Source of the DNA: Catonia carolina
Lineage: Eukaryota > Arthropoda > Insecta > Hemiptera > Achilidae
Assembly (NCBI GenBank): GCA_035578175.1
Contig: JAQMRL010000003.1
Span: 110,449,319-110,513,318 of the forward strand
DNA length: 64,000 nt
Reading direction: 5' to 3'
A program made the translations under genes and the position numbers. The notes under the pieces are model-generated. The model was not told the DNA's origin. It ran no database searches and was given only the letters and a program-made list of their open reading frames with translations. Below, piece after piece: positions 21,961 to 33,961 of this stretch (within the stretch, counting starts at the first letter, position 1; each line of letters opens with the position of its first letter).

Positions 21961-22256
21961 GAGATAAGGGTAAACGTGACAGGGGAAGGAGATGAGATAT
22001 GTATATAGCATGGACATGATTCGATACATGTTGTATCGTGCACTTACCCAAGCTCAGTTGGCATTTATTGCGACAATAATAATGTACTTCTGTCAGATGT
22101 TAAACATAATATCATGTACCGAATAACGTTACAATCTACCCTACTAAAGGTAGGTGTGTGGGTGGGATGCCATAAACATATTAATACATCCTCAATATCA
22201 TTTCATATGTTACATAAATATACTCGTACGTACCGTACGTACAATCTAGACATGTA

Positions 22257-23212
22257 TTTTTAATCTCTCATGCCTATATGAATATATAGGAAGGAAAGTA
22301 GGTATTGTTTTCATGTCGATTTTAAGAAATCGAGTTTTCACCGGATCTATACGTTTTCAGACCCCCTGAACCCAAAAAACATGTTTTTAGCGATTGGTCT
22401 GTGTGTGTGTGTGTGTGTGTGTCTGTGTGTGAACAGAATATCTCAAGAACGGAACATCGTACGAACTTGAAACTTGAAACTTAAGTTACATACCACTACC
22501 GGACGCGACACGAACATTTTCATCATAATCGGTCAACCGGAAGTAGTAGTTTATTCGTATAATTTTTCAGTTTTTTGCGATTTTTTTAAAAAACTGGTCC
22601 TACGATTTTTTTAAAAATCGCCTATTTTACTCAATTTTTTATTCTCTACAAGATAGGGTAGGCACCATGTTTGCTGAAATTCTCGGTGAGGCTGTTTTCA
22701 CGTAAAAACGTTGTTTTTTTAAGATTACGGCTTTAATATAAATTTTAGCGCAGAAACTTATATAATAAAAGTTGTAGAGAATTTAAAAACCTACAACTTC
22801 TGTTTCAAACATTTTTTTTTATAACGCTTAGTTTAGCGGTAATTTGCGATTTTCTGTTTTTTTCTCACGAAAACGTGAGAAAAATCGATTTTTTTAACAT
22901 TTCGGTCTTAGTATGCATTTTACGACAAAAGTGTATATAATTAAATTTATAGAAAATTAAAAGATCTACAACTTTTGTTTAGAGCATTTTTCTCTACAGA
23001 GCCTAGTTTAGCGTGAAAGCGTGATTTTCCGTATTTTTAAGCCAAACTGAGTTCGATTGTCATTTTGCGTCATTCACTCATGATTAAAATAAGGTTATGT
23101 TTTTGAGGTTAGTTTTTGTTCATTTCTAATATTTTATTACTAATGTTAAATTATATTGTAAATTATTTGCATTGGCAAGAGAAAGTTGTGTGAGTGTTTC
23201 ACACCAGATTTT
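22257..23212 (-). mobile_element. HINE copy, first of a tandem
   Basis: It begins with a variant terminus AATCTCTCATGCCTATATG and ends CACACCAGATTTTT, where a second copy with the same variant terminus begins without spacer. Confidence 0.9.
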
Positions 23213-23315
23213 TAATCTCTCATGCCTATATGAATATATAGGAAGGAAAGAATTAATTGTTCTCATCTCGATTTTAAGAAACTTGAGTTTTCACCGGATA
23301 TACTCGTTTTCAGAG
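23213..23315 (-). mobile_element. HINE fragment in head-to-tail tandem
   Basis: AATCTCTCATGCCTATATG to ATACTCGTTTTCAGAG. Only the first ~100 bp of this end survive. Head-to-tail tandems are characteristic of rolling-circle elements, including HINEs. Confidence 0.8.
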
Positions 23316-23427
23316 TAGTGAATAGCGGTCACTGTTTCAACCAGTCACCGTGATCACAATTACAGTGATTTTGCGTTCACCGTTACTTTTAATAGTTACT
23401 AGTGATTTAGTGTTTAGTGTAGAGAAT

Positions 23428-23696
23428 GTGGAAAGAGATGGAAATCCTGCAGAGCGTAAAGATAAGAAAACTGACATACCTTGGACACATCATGAGGGGG
23501 CCTAAATATGAGATTCTGCATCTCATAATTCAAGGGAAACTCGTTGGTAAACGCCGGTGGGATGCAGACGAATATCCTGGTTAAGAAACCTGAGAGAAGC
23601 GTTTAACTGCTCGTCGCATGACCTGTTCAGAGCAGCAGTGGGCAAGGTGCGACTGACCATGATGATAGCCAACCTTCGTAATGGAGAAGGCACCTG
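23428..23696 (+). pseudogene. LINE ORF2 C-terminus
   Basis: The frame reads KIRKLTYLGHIMRGPKYEIL, then LHLIIQGKLVGKRR. After a frameshift at about 23557 it reads RRISWLRNLREAFNCSSHD and KVRLTMMIANLRNGEGT, then stop. This is the conserved tail of a widespread arthropod non-LTR retrotransposon reverse-transcriptase protein ('GHILR...GKR...RRISWLRNLR...MMIANLRNGEGT'). The catalytic domain is not present. The end is followed by GAAGAAGAAG. Confidence 0.85.
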
Positions 23697-23830
23697 AAGA
23701 AGAAGTGATTTAGTAATAACTTTGTATATACTTTGTAATGAGACGAATTTAATGGACATCTGGATTTGTTTATATTTAAGTATATTGAAATAAATATAAA
23801 TAATTCCAGCTGATTAAGATAAAATATTTT

Positions 23831-24151
23831 CTTTTTTCCTAATTTGTGTACGTTGCAATCTGTTCAATTCAGAACAATAAGCAACCCCATGACCCAATGA
23901 GATGAGGATGATGTGTATGACGTGTAAATGAGGTGTAGTCTTGTACAGACCCAGGCCGACCATTCCTGAGAGAGTATGGTTAATTGAACCCCAACCATCA
24001 AAGTACACCGGTAACCACTGTCTGATATTCAAATCCGTATAAAAGTAACTACCTTTACTAGGATTTGAACCAGGAACCTTCGTCTCCGAAAATCAGCTGT
24101 TAAACAGCTGATTTTGGCGACGACTCTACCTCTAGACCAACCCGGTGGGTC
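23831..24151 (-). mobile_element. SINE-1, full length with 15-bp target duplication
   Basis: Head CCCACCGGGTTGGTCTAGAG, palindrome, B box, body, A tail. It is flanked by perfect AAGATAAAATATTTT at 23816-23830 and 24152-24166, which confirms both element ends. Confidence 0.95.
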
Positions 24152-24166
24152 AAGATAAAATATTTT

Positions 24167-24790
24167 AAAATTATTTAATTTCATAAACAAAATATGGTTA
24201 CTAAGCAACTAAGAAGAAGAAATATTATTGTAAATTATTTTAGTGTGGGGCTGAATATCAAGCAAGCTAGTAGGTCCCACATTCGTTCTAGAAAAATATA
24301 TTAAAATTTATAGCCTACATTAGAAGAGAATTTATCAGTTCAATTAATTAGTTACTGTATAACCTAAGGTGTTGGGGTAGGAAATAATGTCTTGGTGAAT
24401 AAATACAAGGAGACTATAAATATAATATCGGAAGGTTGTGTTTGTTGTTCAAAATGTGAATATGCTTAAATGAATAAAGATTTGTTAAGATGGTAAACAT
24501 AAAAGATAAGACAGATGATAATAAAGATAAGAATACTGTTGAAAAAATAATAATTGTTTTTATCGATTTGTATAATTATTTAACACAGCAAAATTGGCTA
24601 ATCCCTCGTGGGGAAAATATAAATCTATAAAAAATTGGCGTACCTTTGTGAGGACTAATTTAATAATGTTATAAATTTGTCATACCCTTGTGGGGATTAA
24701 ATCGTTTTATTATAACTTAATATATTTTTCAGTTGTTATTTTATGATAACAACTGAAGTTTTGATAAATTAATAATATGGGCAACATAAT
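24167..24790. other. No gene seen; three degenerate CCYTYGTGGGGA motifs
   Basis: AT-rich. Similar phrases (CCCTCGTGGGGA, CCTTTGTGAGGA, CCCTTGTGGGGA) recur about every 40 bp at 24604-24700. A complementary CCCCACGAGGG occurs at about 6433. Confidence 0.5.
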
Positions 24791-24791
24791 A

Positions 24792-25550
24792 CAAGGGCAG
24801 TCCAGAAAGTCTGTCACGTTTTGATATAAAAAAAAAACTAAGTACAAGAAAAAAATTTTATCAATACATTTGAAAGTGCAACTAAAATGCTATTTTTCTA
24901 CATAATCACCAAACAAATTAAGACACTTATCATTGCGGTGAACTAATTTTGAAATGCCGGCGTCATGAAAGTTTACCGCCAGTGATTTTAACCAGTTAGT
25001 CACACCCTCCTGCAGCTCCGCGTCGTCGTCAAAGCGCTGCGTTGCAAGCCATGTCTTCATTGTCGGGAACAATTGATAATCGCTGGGCGAAAGGGCCGGA
25101 CTGTATGGTGGATGTGGGAAAACCTCCCATTTGAAAGCATCCAGGACTTCTCGTGTTCGATTTTCCGTGTGTGGTCGGGCGTTGTCACGCAAAAAGAGAA
25201 TTTTTCCAGTCAACTTTACTCTGCGCTTGTTTTGGAACGCTCTTCTTAACTTTTCAAGTGTTTCACAATACCTCGCAGAGGTTATTGTTGTGCCACGTTC
25301 CAAGAAATCGATAAGAAGAACTCCTTTCCTGTCCCAAAAAAACAGTCGCCATACTTCACAACTGGCGGGATTTTGAATTGCGGCACACTTTTTAAATTGT
25401 TGTTGAAAAACAACGAAGAGCGACACAGACCTCTCGCTAGCACGGCTGGATAGCAACTGAACGGAGAAACGCCGCGGCACCAAAATGGCCGCGATAGCTC
25501 CGCCTCTAGCGGCTACAACGCAAAACGTGACACTTTCTGGACTGCCCTCG
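24792..25550 (-). mobile_element. Mariner element, DD34D, 5' part deleted
   Basis: Terminal inverted repeats C(A/G)AGGGCAGTCCAGAAAGT at 24792 and ending 25550, each next to TA (24790-24791 and 25551-25552). The length of 759 bp is too short for a complete mariner (usually about 1.3 kb). The missing part is the N-terminal half of the transposase. Confidence 0.92.
24890..25400 (-). pseudogene. Mariner transposase C-terminal half
   Basis: In-frame catalytic segment: FFWDRKGVLLIDF (first aspartate region), LFLRDNARPH (second aspartate), and YSPALSPSDYQLFPTMKTWL (third aspartate). Thirty-four residues lie between the second and third, the DD34D hallmark. It ends with HDAGISKLVHRNDKCLNLFG and DYVEK, stop at 24890. 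The DNA-binding half is absent, so it is inactive. The apparent N-terminal extension of the ORF beyond 25400 runs through the other inverted repeat and is not transposase. Confidence 0.93.
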
Positions 25551-25554
25551 TATA

Positions 25555-25985
25555 TATAACTAAAATAAAAATATAACCTAAAACTGATTAACACAAGGTA
25601 TCCTAAATAGTAATAAAAAGAACATTTTGTATAAAAAAGAGAAAGTACAAGAAACAAATTTACAACTGAAAAAATTAAAAACGCACAATATAAATAAAAT
25701 AGCTAGGTAGAACTCGGCGTGCAATAAAAATAACACTGTATGCAATTATGTTACCGCGATCAGAAATGTAAAGGAACTACCCTCGTTTTGTTTAGTCTAG
25801 TAGATGAAAAATATAACAAGGGGAAGAGTTTGAGAGAGGGAGAGAGAATGACCAAGAGAGAGAAGAGTGCGTAAAAATTGAAGTAAAAGAGATTGGACGT
25901 GCCAGTTATCAAAGGAGAGCACTAAGCCCAGTGAACAAACCAACATATCATACGTAGCTATCATAGGGGCCTTAAAGAAGAGTAA
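25555..25985. other. No gene seen
   Basis: AT-rich, with a GAGAGAG-rich patch at 25826-25870 leading into the minisatellite. Confidence 0.5.
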
Positions 25986-25989
25986 GCAT

Positions 25990-26230
25990 ATTCTGTCTTC
26001 CTCCTTCACCACGGTTTATTTGTCTTCCTCCCTCTCTTTTCTGTCTTCCTCCTTCACCGTGGTTTATTTGTCTTTCTCCTTCACCACCCTGTCTTCCGCC
26101 TCACCGCAGTTTATTTGTCATCCACCTTCTCCTTTCGGTCTTCCTCCTTCACCACGGTTTATTTGTCTTCCCCTTCTCCTTTCTTTCTTCCTCCTTCACC
26201 GCGGATTATTTCTCTTTTTCCCTCTACAGA
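25990..26230 (+). repeat. Pyrimidine-rich minisatellite, left arm
   Basis: Repeats of CTTCCTCCTTCACCGCGGTTTATTTGTC in about 30-60-bp units. The same unit occurs in the opposite orientation at 26500-27080. Confidence 0.88.
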
Positions 26231-26499
26231 AGCATGCTTACGCTATCTATCGGATTTCTTTGGAACTAACTTAGTGTATGTTACGCTTCCACACCTATCG
26301 TAAAGTTAGTTCCAATAAATTCCGATAGATAGCGTAAGCGTCCATACCTGTTAAAAAGTTAGTTCCAATGAAAACCGATAGATAGCGTAAGCGTTAACAT
26401 ATTTTGTTAACATCCAAAGAAATCCGATAGATAGTGTAAGCGTTCACACCTATTTAAAAGTTAGTTTCTAAGAAATCCGATAGACAGCGTAAGCATCCT
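26231..26499. repeat. About 50-57-bp tandem repeat at the centre of a mirrored array
   Basis: Units contain AAGTTAGTTCCAAT and CCGATAGATAGCGTAAGCG at about 26320, 26373, 26428 and 26477. One inverted unit (CTTACGCTATCTATCGG) lies at 26235-26260. The outermost units are inverted relative to each other, so this block links the two arms like a hinge. Confidence 0.85.
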
Positions 26500-27080
26500 T
26501 CTGTTGTAATGAAGAAGGAAAACGGAAAGAAGAGGAAAAAGAGAAATAATCCGCGGTGAAGAAGCAAAACAGAAGGGAGAGAAAGGAGAGAAATAAACCG
26601 CGTTGAAGGAGGGGACAGAAAGGAGAAGGGGAAGACAAATAAACCACGGTGAAGGAGAAAGACAGATAAACCGCAGCGAAGGAGGAAGACAGAAAGGGGA
26701 AGGGAAGACAAATAAACCGCGGTGAAGGATTTTTTTTTTTTTTTGGTTTAATGTCCGACTGTTAAACCAAAAAAAAAAAAAAAAAAAAAGGAAGACAGAA
26801 AGGAGAAGAGGAAGGCAAATAAACCGCGGTGAAGGAGAAAGATAGAAAGGAGAAGGGGAAGGCAAATAAACCGCGGTGAAGGAGGAAGACAGAAAGGAGA
26901 AGGGGAAGGCAAATAAACCGCGGTGAAGGAGAAAGATAGAAAGAAGGGGAAGGCAAATAAACCGCGATGAAGGAGGAAGACAGAAAGGAGAAGGGGAAGG
27001 CAAATAAACCGCGGTGAAGGAGGAAGACAGAAGGAGAAGGGGAAGGCAAATAAACCGCGGTGAAGGTTGAAGACAGAAAG
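26500..27080 (-). repeat. Purine-rich minisatellite, right arm
   Basis: At least eight units of about 45-60 bp containing AAATAAACCGCGGTGAAGGA plus GAAGACAGAAAGGAGAAGG. An insertion of T and A runs (26730-26790, inverted ATGTCCGACTGTTAAACC between them) interrupts it. Proline/serine/phenylalanine ORFs across it follow from the repeat and are not genes. Confidence 0.9.
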
Positions 27081-27940
27081 TTATTTTAGTGATATCAAAA
27101 ATTTGCTGGATAAAAATAATTATTGAAATGATAAATAAATTGGATTTTGAATACGAGTTTTTGTAAAAATTGTATTTCAATTATTGATAAAAATGTGTTT
27201 TTATTACTGTTTAAGCTTTTTTTCTGAATACAATACAATATTTATTTATAACATGTTTTATTTGCTTTCTTAACGAGTGGACGCGAAATTGATAGCAGAT
27301 GAGAAATTTGACATCTCTTTTACAATATACATAATATAGTACGTACATTATTACATAGGGGCGATGCTAGAGCACTCTGGCGAGATACCCTCCAAGATAC
27401 GGTGTATAAAATTGTTCAAAACACCGCAATTTCGCATCCGGTAACAAAATATTTATTTTTTTATGTCTCCCTGGTTAACAATAAAATTTTCAAAATATAC
27501 TATATATATAGTTGCCCGTAACAATGTACTTTAGTTTAAAAAAAATTAGTTTAAAAAAAACCCTGGCACAATAAATTTTTATTAAGGATTGTAACTTGAT
27601 GAACTGTGGACCAGCATCTTGAAACACAAATTTGTTGAAGTTAGAGATGACAATGACGACGATAGAGATGAAAACGACACCAATTATGAGATGACGATGA
27701 TTAGGAGTTAAAGCAGAAAAGAAAAAAAATTAAATTATTAACAAAATCGTAAAGGTAAGTAATAATAATAATAATAATATTTATTTATTCCACTTTATAC
27801 AAATACAAAATTATATCTTATCTATGAGCTGCTCGCACCCTAAATAATAGTTTAATCCAGCTGAGAACTTTCATTCGAGGAGATGAGATTTAGGCCTACC
27901 ACACAAAAAGGCTATGAGCCACTTTGGGAAAGAAAACAAA
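27081..27940. other. No gene seen
   Basis: AT-rich, with an ATA-rich patch at 27500 and an (AAT)n run at about 27762-27780. A short acidic frame at 27640-27710 has no recognisable homology. Confidence 0.5.
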
Positions 27941-28924
27941 AAAATCTGGTGTGAAACACTCACACAACTTTCTCTTGCCAATGCAAATGATTAATAATAA
28001 ACCTAACATTATTAATAAAATATTAGAAATAAACAAAAACTAACCTCAAAAACATAACCTTATTTTAATCACGAGTGAATGATGCAAAATGACAATCAAC
28101 CTCAGTTTGGCTTAGAAATACGGAAAACCACTCTTTCTCTCTAAACTAGGCTCTGTAGAGAAAAATCCTCTAAACAAAAGTTGTAGATCTTTTAATTTTC
28201 TATAAATTTAATTATATACACTTTTGTCGTAAAATGCATACTAAGGCCGAAATCTTAAAAAAAATCAATTTTTCACACATTTTCGTGAGAAAAAAACAGA
28301 AAATCGCAAATTACCGCTAAACTAAGCGTTATACAAAAAAATGTTTGAAATAAAAGTTGTAGAATTTTACATTCTCTACAACTTTTATTATATAAAGTTT
28401 TGCGCTAAAATGCATATTAAAGCTGTAATCTTAAAAAAACAACGTTTTTACGTGAAAACAGCCTCACCCAGAATTTCAGCAAACATGACGCCTACCCTAT
28501 CTTGTAGAGAATAAAAAATTGAGTAAACCAGGCGATTTTAAAAAAAATCGTAGGACCAGTTTTTGAGAAAATCGCAAAAAAGTGAAAAATTACACGAATA
28601 AACTACCACTTCCGGTGGACCGATTTTGATGAAAATGTTCGTGTCGAGTCCGGTAGTGGTACGTAACTTAAGTTTCAAGTTTCAAGTTTGTACGATGTTT
28701 CGTTCTTGAGATATGCTGTTCACACACAGACACACGCACACACACACACACGCGCACACACACACAGACACAGACACACACACAGACCAATCGCTAAAAA
28801 CATGTTTTTTGGGTTCAGGGGGTCTGAAAACGTATAGATCCGGTGAAAACTCGATTTCGAAAAATCAACATGAAAACAATACTTTCCTTCCTATATATTC
28901 ATATAGGCAAGAGAAAGTAAAAAT
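27941..28924 (+). mobile_element. HINE copy
   Basis: Full-length from AAAAAAATCTGGTGTG to GAGAAAGTAAAAATT, with an interrupted CACACGCACACA tract at 28720-28785 and both terminal hairpins. Confidence 0.92.
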
Positions 28925-30548
28925 TAAAACTGTTATGCTGTTGACTAAGAATTTTAATTATTAAAATAAAATTTAAGTTTGTTGAACAAATATACATAAT
29001 AAGGAAGTTAAAGCTGTGGATCCAACAACATATCAAAGTTAATACAAAAAAATTTATAAGTTACACAATTATTTAAAGAATATTAAGTTCCATCAAGAAT
29101 AACAAAATAAAATTTCTACTTCACCGACAATTCAATTTCACACAACGGAAGTTTGGGTGAATTCCTGGAGATTTTACAATATTCGTAATCCATTTACTTC
29201 GGAGAAAATCTAACTTCGATTAATTCAGAATGTTGTAATATCCAGCCATTTTTCTTTGAATCTCCAAATGAACTTCTAGATGAAAGATCTCCACAAAGAA
29301 TCTCCTTTCCAGGATTTCCAGGATTTTTCTGTAACACCAATCACATTTCTGTAGCTGGCAAAAATCACAAAATAAATGATTCCCCCCCCTAGAACGCGAC
29401 TTTACCATTTAACCCCAAAATTAGAATATATAACATTACATTATAAAATGAATTTACTATAAATTATTTCTCCCATTCTATTGCTTCATACAAATTATAT
29501 GCTATATTCGCCAATTTATTGCATTATTTGCTGCATTACTATTTATACATTATTATTGCATTATTTACTGCATTATTTGCTAATCGCAAATACAAAAAAA
29601 ACTCTATAAAATTACTTTAACAAAGGTATCTTAAACTTTATGACGCAATTAAAATGTTAACATTATAATAAGAAGCTTTTGCGATTAATTAAAACGAGAT
29701 CAGTGTGGCGCTCAAACTCTATATCTTTTCCTACGCCCAAGAAATCAATCACAAGACATAACATCACAATTTAACAAAGAAAAAGATTCGCACTTACCCA
29801 AAAATTTCCGTAGCGTCGGGTGCAAGAAAATACAATGGAAGTACACGCCTTGAAATTACATTTTGATGTATAAATTTTACATAATTCGCCAACAGCTCAA
29901 AAAAAAACTAAACGAACATATTAAACTTTAATTTAAACTAAAAACACTTAGCTAACTAAAATAAGATTGATACCACCTCATTTTTGCCTTTATGGCCATT
30001 ATACTCTCAACCTATGCTTCCGCATTGCACCAAAATCAGGACACAACAGAACGAAAAACCTTCAATGCATCCCCTCCGGGACTCTATGGAAAATCACGCC
30101 ATATTGGCCGACCAATCAGAATACTTGTAGCAAACATCCGATGTAGTCTACTGTTAAGAAGGCACCTCAAGACGTAAATGACCTCAAACAAAAGCAGGGG
30201 AGGGTGGAGTGGAACATAGACCAGACACTCACACAATAGAATTATAAAATTCACTACGACATATTTCTAGTGAACAAAAAAAATATAACATAACCACAAG
30301 TTCTATAACATTTTAAAAGAGATACAGAACTTACAAAATGTGAATCTACCATATTAATAGAATCAAGAATTCGAGGTAAAAATAAAATATAAAAATTAAG
30401 GAAACAAAATTAAAATTTAGATAAAATACTTATAATCGTTACATCTACTAGGAATAAATAACCACCAACTCAAGTAAACGGTGGTTATATAATATAAAAA
30501 AATACATAAAAACAAGTTTACAAATGAATTACAAATCGAATGAATTAT
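28925..30548. other. No confirmed gene; possible minus-strand promoter and first exon
   Basis: Mostly AT-rich. Around 30085-30125 the minus strand has CTGATTGG and CCAATATGGCG motifs (CCAAT-box and YY1-like). Downstream on that strand, near 29800-29805, is an exon-end-like GGG|GTAAGTG donor context (ATTTTTGGGTAAGTGCG). This could be a 5' UTR exon of a host gene transcribed leftward, but no coding exon was found to support it. Confidence 0.2.
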
Positions 30549-31288
30549 AAAAATCTGGTGTGAAACACTCACACAACTTTCTCTTGCCAATGCAAATGAT
30601 TAATAATAAACCTAACATTATTAATAAAATATTAGAAATAAACAAAAACTAACCTCAAAAACATAACCTTATTTTAATCATGAGTGAATGACGCAAAATG
30701 ACAATCGAACTCAGTTTGGCTTAAAAATACGGAAAATCACGCTTTCACGCTAAACTAGGCTCGGTAGAGAAAAATGCTCTAAACAAAAGTTGTAGATCTT
30801 TTAATTTTCTATAACTTTTATTATATACACTTTTGTCGTAAAATGCATACTAAGACCGAAATGTTAAAAAAATCGATTTTTCTCACGTTTTCGTGAGAAA
30901 AAAACAGAAAATCGCAAATTACCGCTAAACTAAGCGTTATACAAAAAAATGTTTGAAACAGAAGTTGTAGGTTTTTAAATTCTCTACAACTTTTATTATA
31001 TAAGTTTTTGCGCTAAAATTTATATTAAAGCCGTAATCTTAAAAAAACAACGTTTTTACGTAAAAACAGCCTCACCGAGAATTTCAGCAAACATGGCGTT
31101 CCGTTCTTGAGATATTCTGTTCACACACAGACACACACACACACACACAGACCAATCGCTAAAAACATGTTTTTTGGGTTCAGGGGGTCTGAAAACGTAT
31201 AGATCCGGTGAAAACTCGATTTTGAAAAATCGACATGAAAACAATACTTTCCTTCCTATATATTCATATAGGCAAGAGAAAGTAAAAA
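30549..31288 (+). mobile_element. HINE copy with ~230-bp deletion
   Basis: Both ends are intact. The core jumps from AGCAAACATGGCG directly to TTCCGTTCTTGAG, so the stretch encoding the recurring 76-codon frame is lost. A CA tract lies at 31121-31148. Confidence 0.9.
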
Positions 31289-31537
31289 TGAATTACAAAT
31301 CAAATGTCGTCATCCACTACAAATGACAATTCAAATTGTAGCGGCAGCTACAGCGCATGTTAACTATATTTTTTAACAACAATATTAACCAAGCCATCAG
31401 TGTTCATAGCAGACATTCACCTGTACATGACTAACACTAAAATTAGTTATTAATGTTATATTGGTTACCAAGATCAGTAAATGTTTACAAAGAGTGAATA
31501 GCAAGCACTGCAAGTCAGCAACGGTAAAAACCCCACA

Positions 31538-33110
31538 CTAACCAACAATTCTTACAAGTGAATCAACATCAGTTATGTCATTGAGCCAATCCTTAACCTT
31601 TCTTGAAAATATTAGGCTAACATGTTTAAGCTATTTTTAATTTCAATAGGCAACAGATTAAAACACTTTGGACCTAAAAAAACAAACGTTTTAGCAAAAA
31701 AGGATTTATTAACTTTCGGTCTTACAAAAAGTTGTTGGCTTGAACTTCTAGTCTGTGATATAAGTTTTCAGTACCTCTGTTGCCACTTTTTTTATAAAAT
31801 AGTTTTAAAACTTTAAAAATAAATAAGTTTTTAATGGGCAAGATACGTAAATTTTTAAAATCATTAACAGTACTGTCTCTCTGACGTTTAAATAATGATA
31901 TTTTAATGAAATATTTTTGAGCTACAAACAATTTATTTATTAGTTTATCATGAGTACCCCCCCAAAATTCAATAGCATACTGAAGACGCGATTGAACCAA
32001 AGAAAAGTATAAAGATCTCATTAAATTTAAGCCACAAAGGTTTCTTAAGAAATAAAATGCCCGAATTGATTTACTGATATCAGAATGTAGCTGATTTACA
32101 TGATTTCTAAAGGAGACCCTATCATCAAGAATCACTCCTAAATATTTTATTTCTTTTACCTGTTCAATTACTTCGCAGCTGCATCCAACAGGATCGGAAC
32201 AAACGTGATATTTAATATCACGATCGAAATTGACACCGACTAAGTCAAAACTAATTATTTTTGTTTTTGATGCATTTACTACCATTGCATTTCTCTCACA
32301 CCATTTTCTTAGCAATACTAAATCATGTGATATAAAGTCGTAAATTTGCGACCATTCATCGCTTGCGTAGATAAATGCAATATCATCAGCAAAAGCTGTA
32401 ATTCTACCATAGAAGGGTTCAAATAAGTCTAATGGTTTAATACGTTTCACTCTGTGAGTATCTTCGCTGTTGTCAAGGAGGTTAACACGTTGACTGCTAC
32501 GTGAACCAAATATGTGTCACACTTGTCTTTAAAAATGGGCCACGTGCATCAAAAATGAGTCACAGTACATGACTGATTTTTAAGCCGTGTTTTGTGGTTT
32601 CAAAAGCTACAGCTTCAGAGAGTGACATTATACACTTAAGACTGTTTAAATAGTTGGTATTTTTCAAATAATATGATATTTCATATACAGGTAGTTTTCC
32701 TTGTTGTCCTGTACTAGAATGTTGCTATTATTTATCATTTTATTATTTCTTTTGCTTATTTTGGTTGAAAGAAATAGTCTAGAATACTTTGCTACTAAAC
32801 ACAATTATGTTTATTACATTTTTTATTGTGACGCAAAAATGGGTCACATGGCTCTGAAAATGAAAAATCATTCCAGCAGGCCATGTGACCCAAAAGTATG
32901 TCACAACTTAATTTTCCAAAAAAAAAATAGCTGTTATTATTTTAATTAATAAATGAAGTAAAATAAGAAAAAAGGAATAAAATGTGAAAAATAAAAAAAA
33001 GTACGATGGCCCCGCTGTAAGTGTCATAAAATTTAGTGCAGAAGTCAACGTGTTAAGATGAGACTGTACTTTGTACCCCGCCAATGTTAAATTTGCAATT
33101 TTTAAGTACA
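31538..33110 (-). pseudogene. LINE reverse transcriptase, 3' half, interrupted by a piggyBac-like element
   Basis: The minus-strand frame contains GRITAFADDIAFIY (the FADD catalytic pair of reverse transcriptase), KTKIISFD, EIKYLGVILDDRVSFRNHV and RSLYFSLVQSRLQYAIEFWG. After a frameshift at about 31724 comes the conserved tail KSFFAKTFVFLGPKCFNLLP. A second shift gives VKDWLNDITDVDSL and a stop near 31538. This matches the jockey/CR1-like non-LTR group. The frame LNLLDNSEDTH runs up to the TTAA at 32482 and continues in frame at 33053 once the inserted element is removed. RT fingers and endonuclease are missing. Confidence 0.88.
32486..33052. mobile_element. piggyBac-like non-autonomous element (family 1), copy 2, inside a LINE
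   Basis: TTAA at 32482-32485 and 33053-33056. The ends are CACGTTGACTGC and the complement of GAAGTCAACGTG. It is inverted relative to 2502-3034. Removing it with one TTAA leaves the flanking LINE frame continuous. Confidence 0.8.
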
Positions 33111-33499
33111 TTTTTCATAGGATTGGTTAAAGATAAGAAAATGAAACGTTACACAGTTATCGATGTTGGGTTTCTCTACCTACTGGCATTTTTTTCAATT
33201 TAATCTGTAGGACCATAAAATTAAAAAATAAAATAATGAATAACATAGAATTTTTACAAATTTTTTTCTACGTGTTTTTGCATTATACTAATTTGAGGAG
33301 CATCTGAGGAAGTTATAAAAATGATAGTGTATGGGCATGTACAAGAAGAATAACTGGTAAAAATTTCTACGTGGTAGGTTTAATGGTTTCCGAGAAAAAT
33401 GTACCTAAATGTTAAAAATCTAAATTTCCGGGAACAGACGAAAAACAAAAAGGCACAAATCAAAAACAAAATGTACACAAACATACAACAGTTGGTTAG
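33060..33499. other. No gene seen
   Basis: AT-rich sequence beyond the LINE frame. It may include more of the LINE in unrecognisable form. Confidence 0.4.
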
Positions 33500-33504
33500 A
33501 AAGC

Positions 33505-33868
33505 TGTACCTTAAATTATACCTTTAGTCCACGTTCAGTAAAATGCATGCCTTCCCCTCACCAAGATAATAGGCCTCCCACAAAACTGAAAAAAGGCCAC
33601 TGAAAAATAAAATAAAATAAAAGAGCCGCTCTTAAACCCACTTGTCCCTTAATTTAAATTTTCCACAAATAACTTCTAAAAATAAATTACCTCCTTTCAA
33701 GTCCCAGTTCCAATGTCCCACGAACCAGAATCCTATTTCCTATTTAAACTATAAAATTCCCCCTAAATTTCTTGAGGTTGCAATTATTCTGTTATATTGT
33801 TCCCCGAGCGACCAGGTGTTCCTTAACACGATGTCGCCATCATAGGGCTTCTTAGCCCTCAACATTGC
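33505..33868 (+). mobile_element. Jockey-type LINE 3' UTR fragment
   Basis: It is nearly identical to 41925-42288, the 3' end of the LINE copy that still carries RT sequence. It starts at CTGTACCTTAAATTATACC and ends with the hairpin AGGGCTTCTTAGCCCT. The 67-codon ORF here is a UTR by-product present in both copies. Confidence 0.85.
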
Positions 33869-33961
33869 ACCGATGCTTTGTTTTTATTGTAACAAGTGCT
33901 GAAAACACTTTTTCGCACAGATAGGTGCTTGATAAAGATAATTACAATTACTGCCGCTTGC

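Noticed and set aside
26020..27180. Long Ser/Pro/Phe-rich ORFs
   Set aside because: Minisatellite repeats open in several frames on both strands, with no start context or domains.
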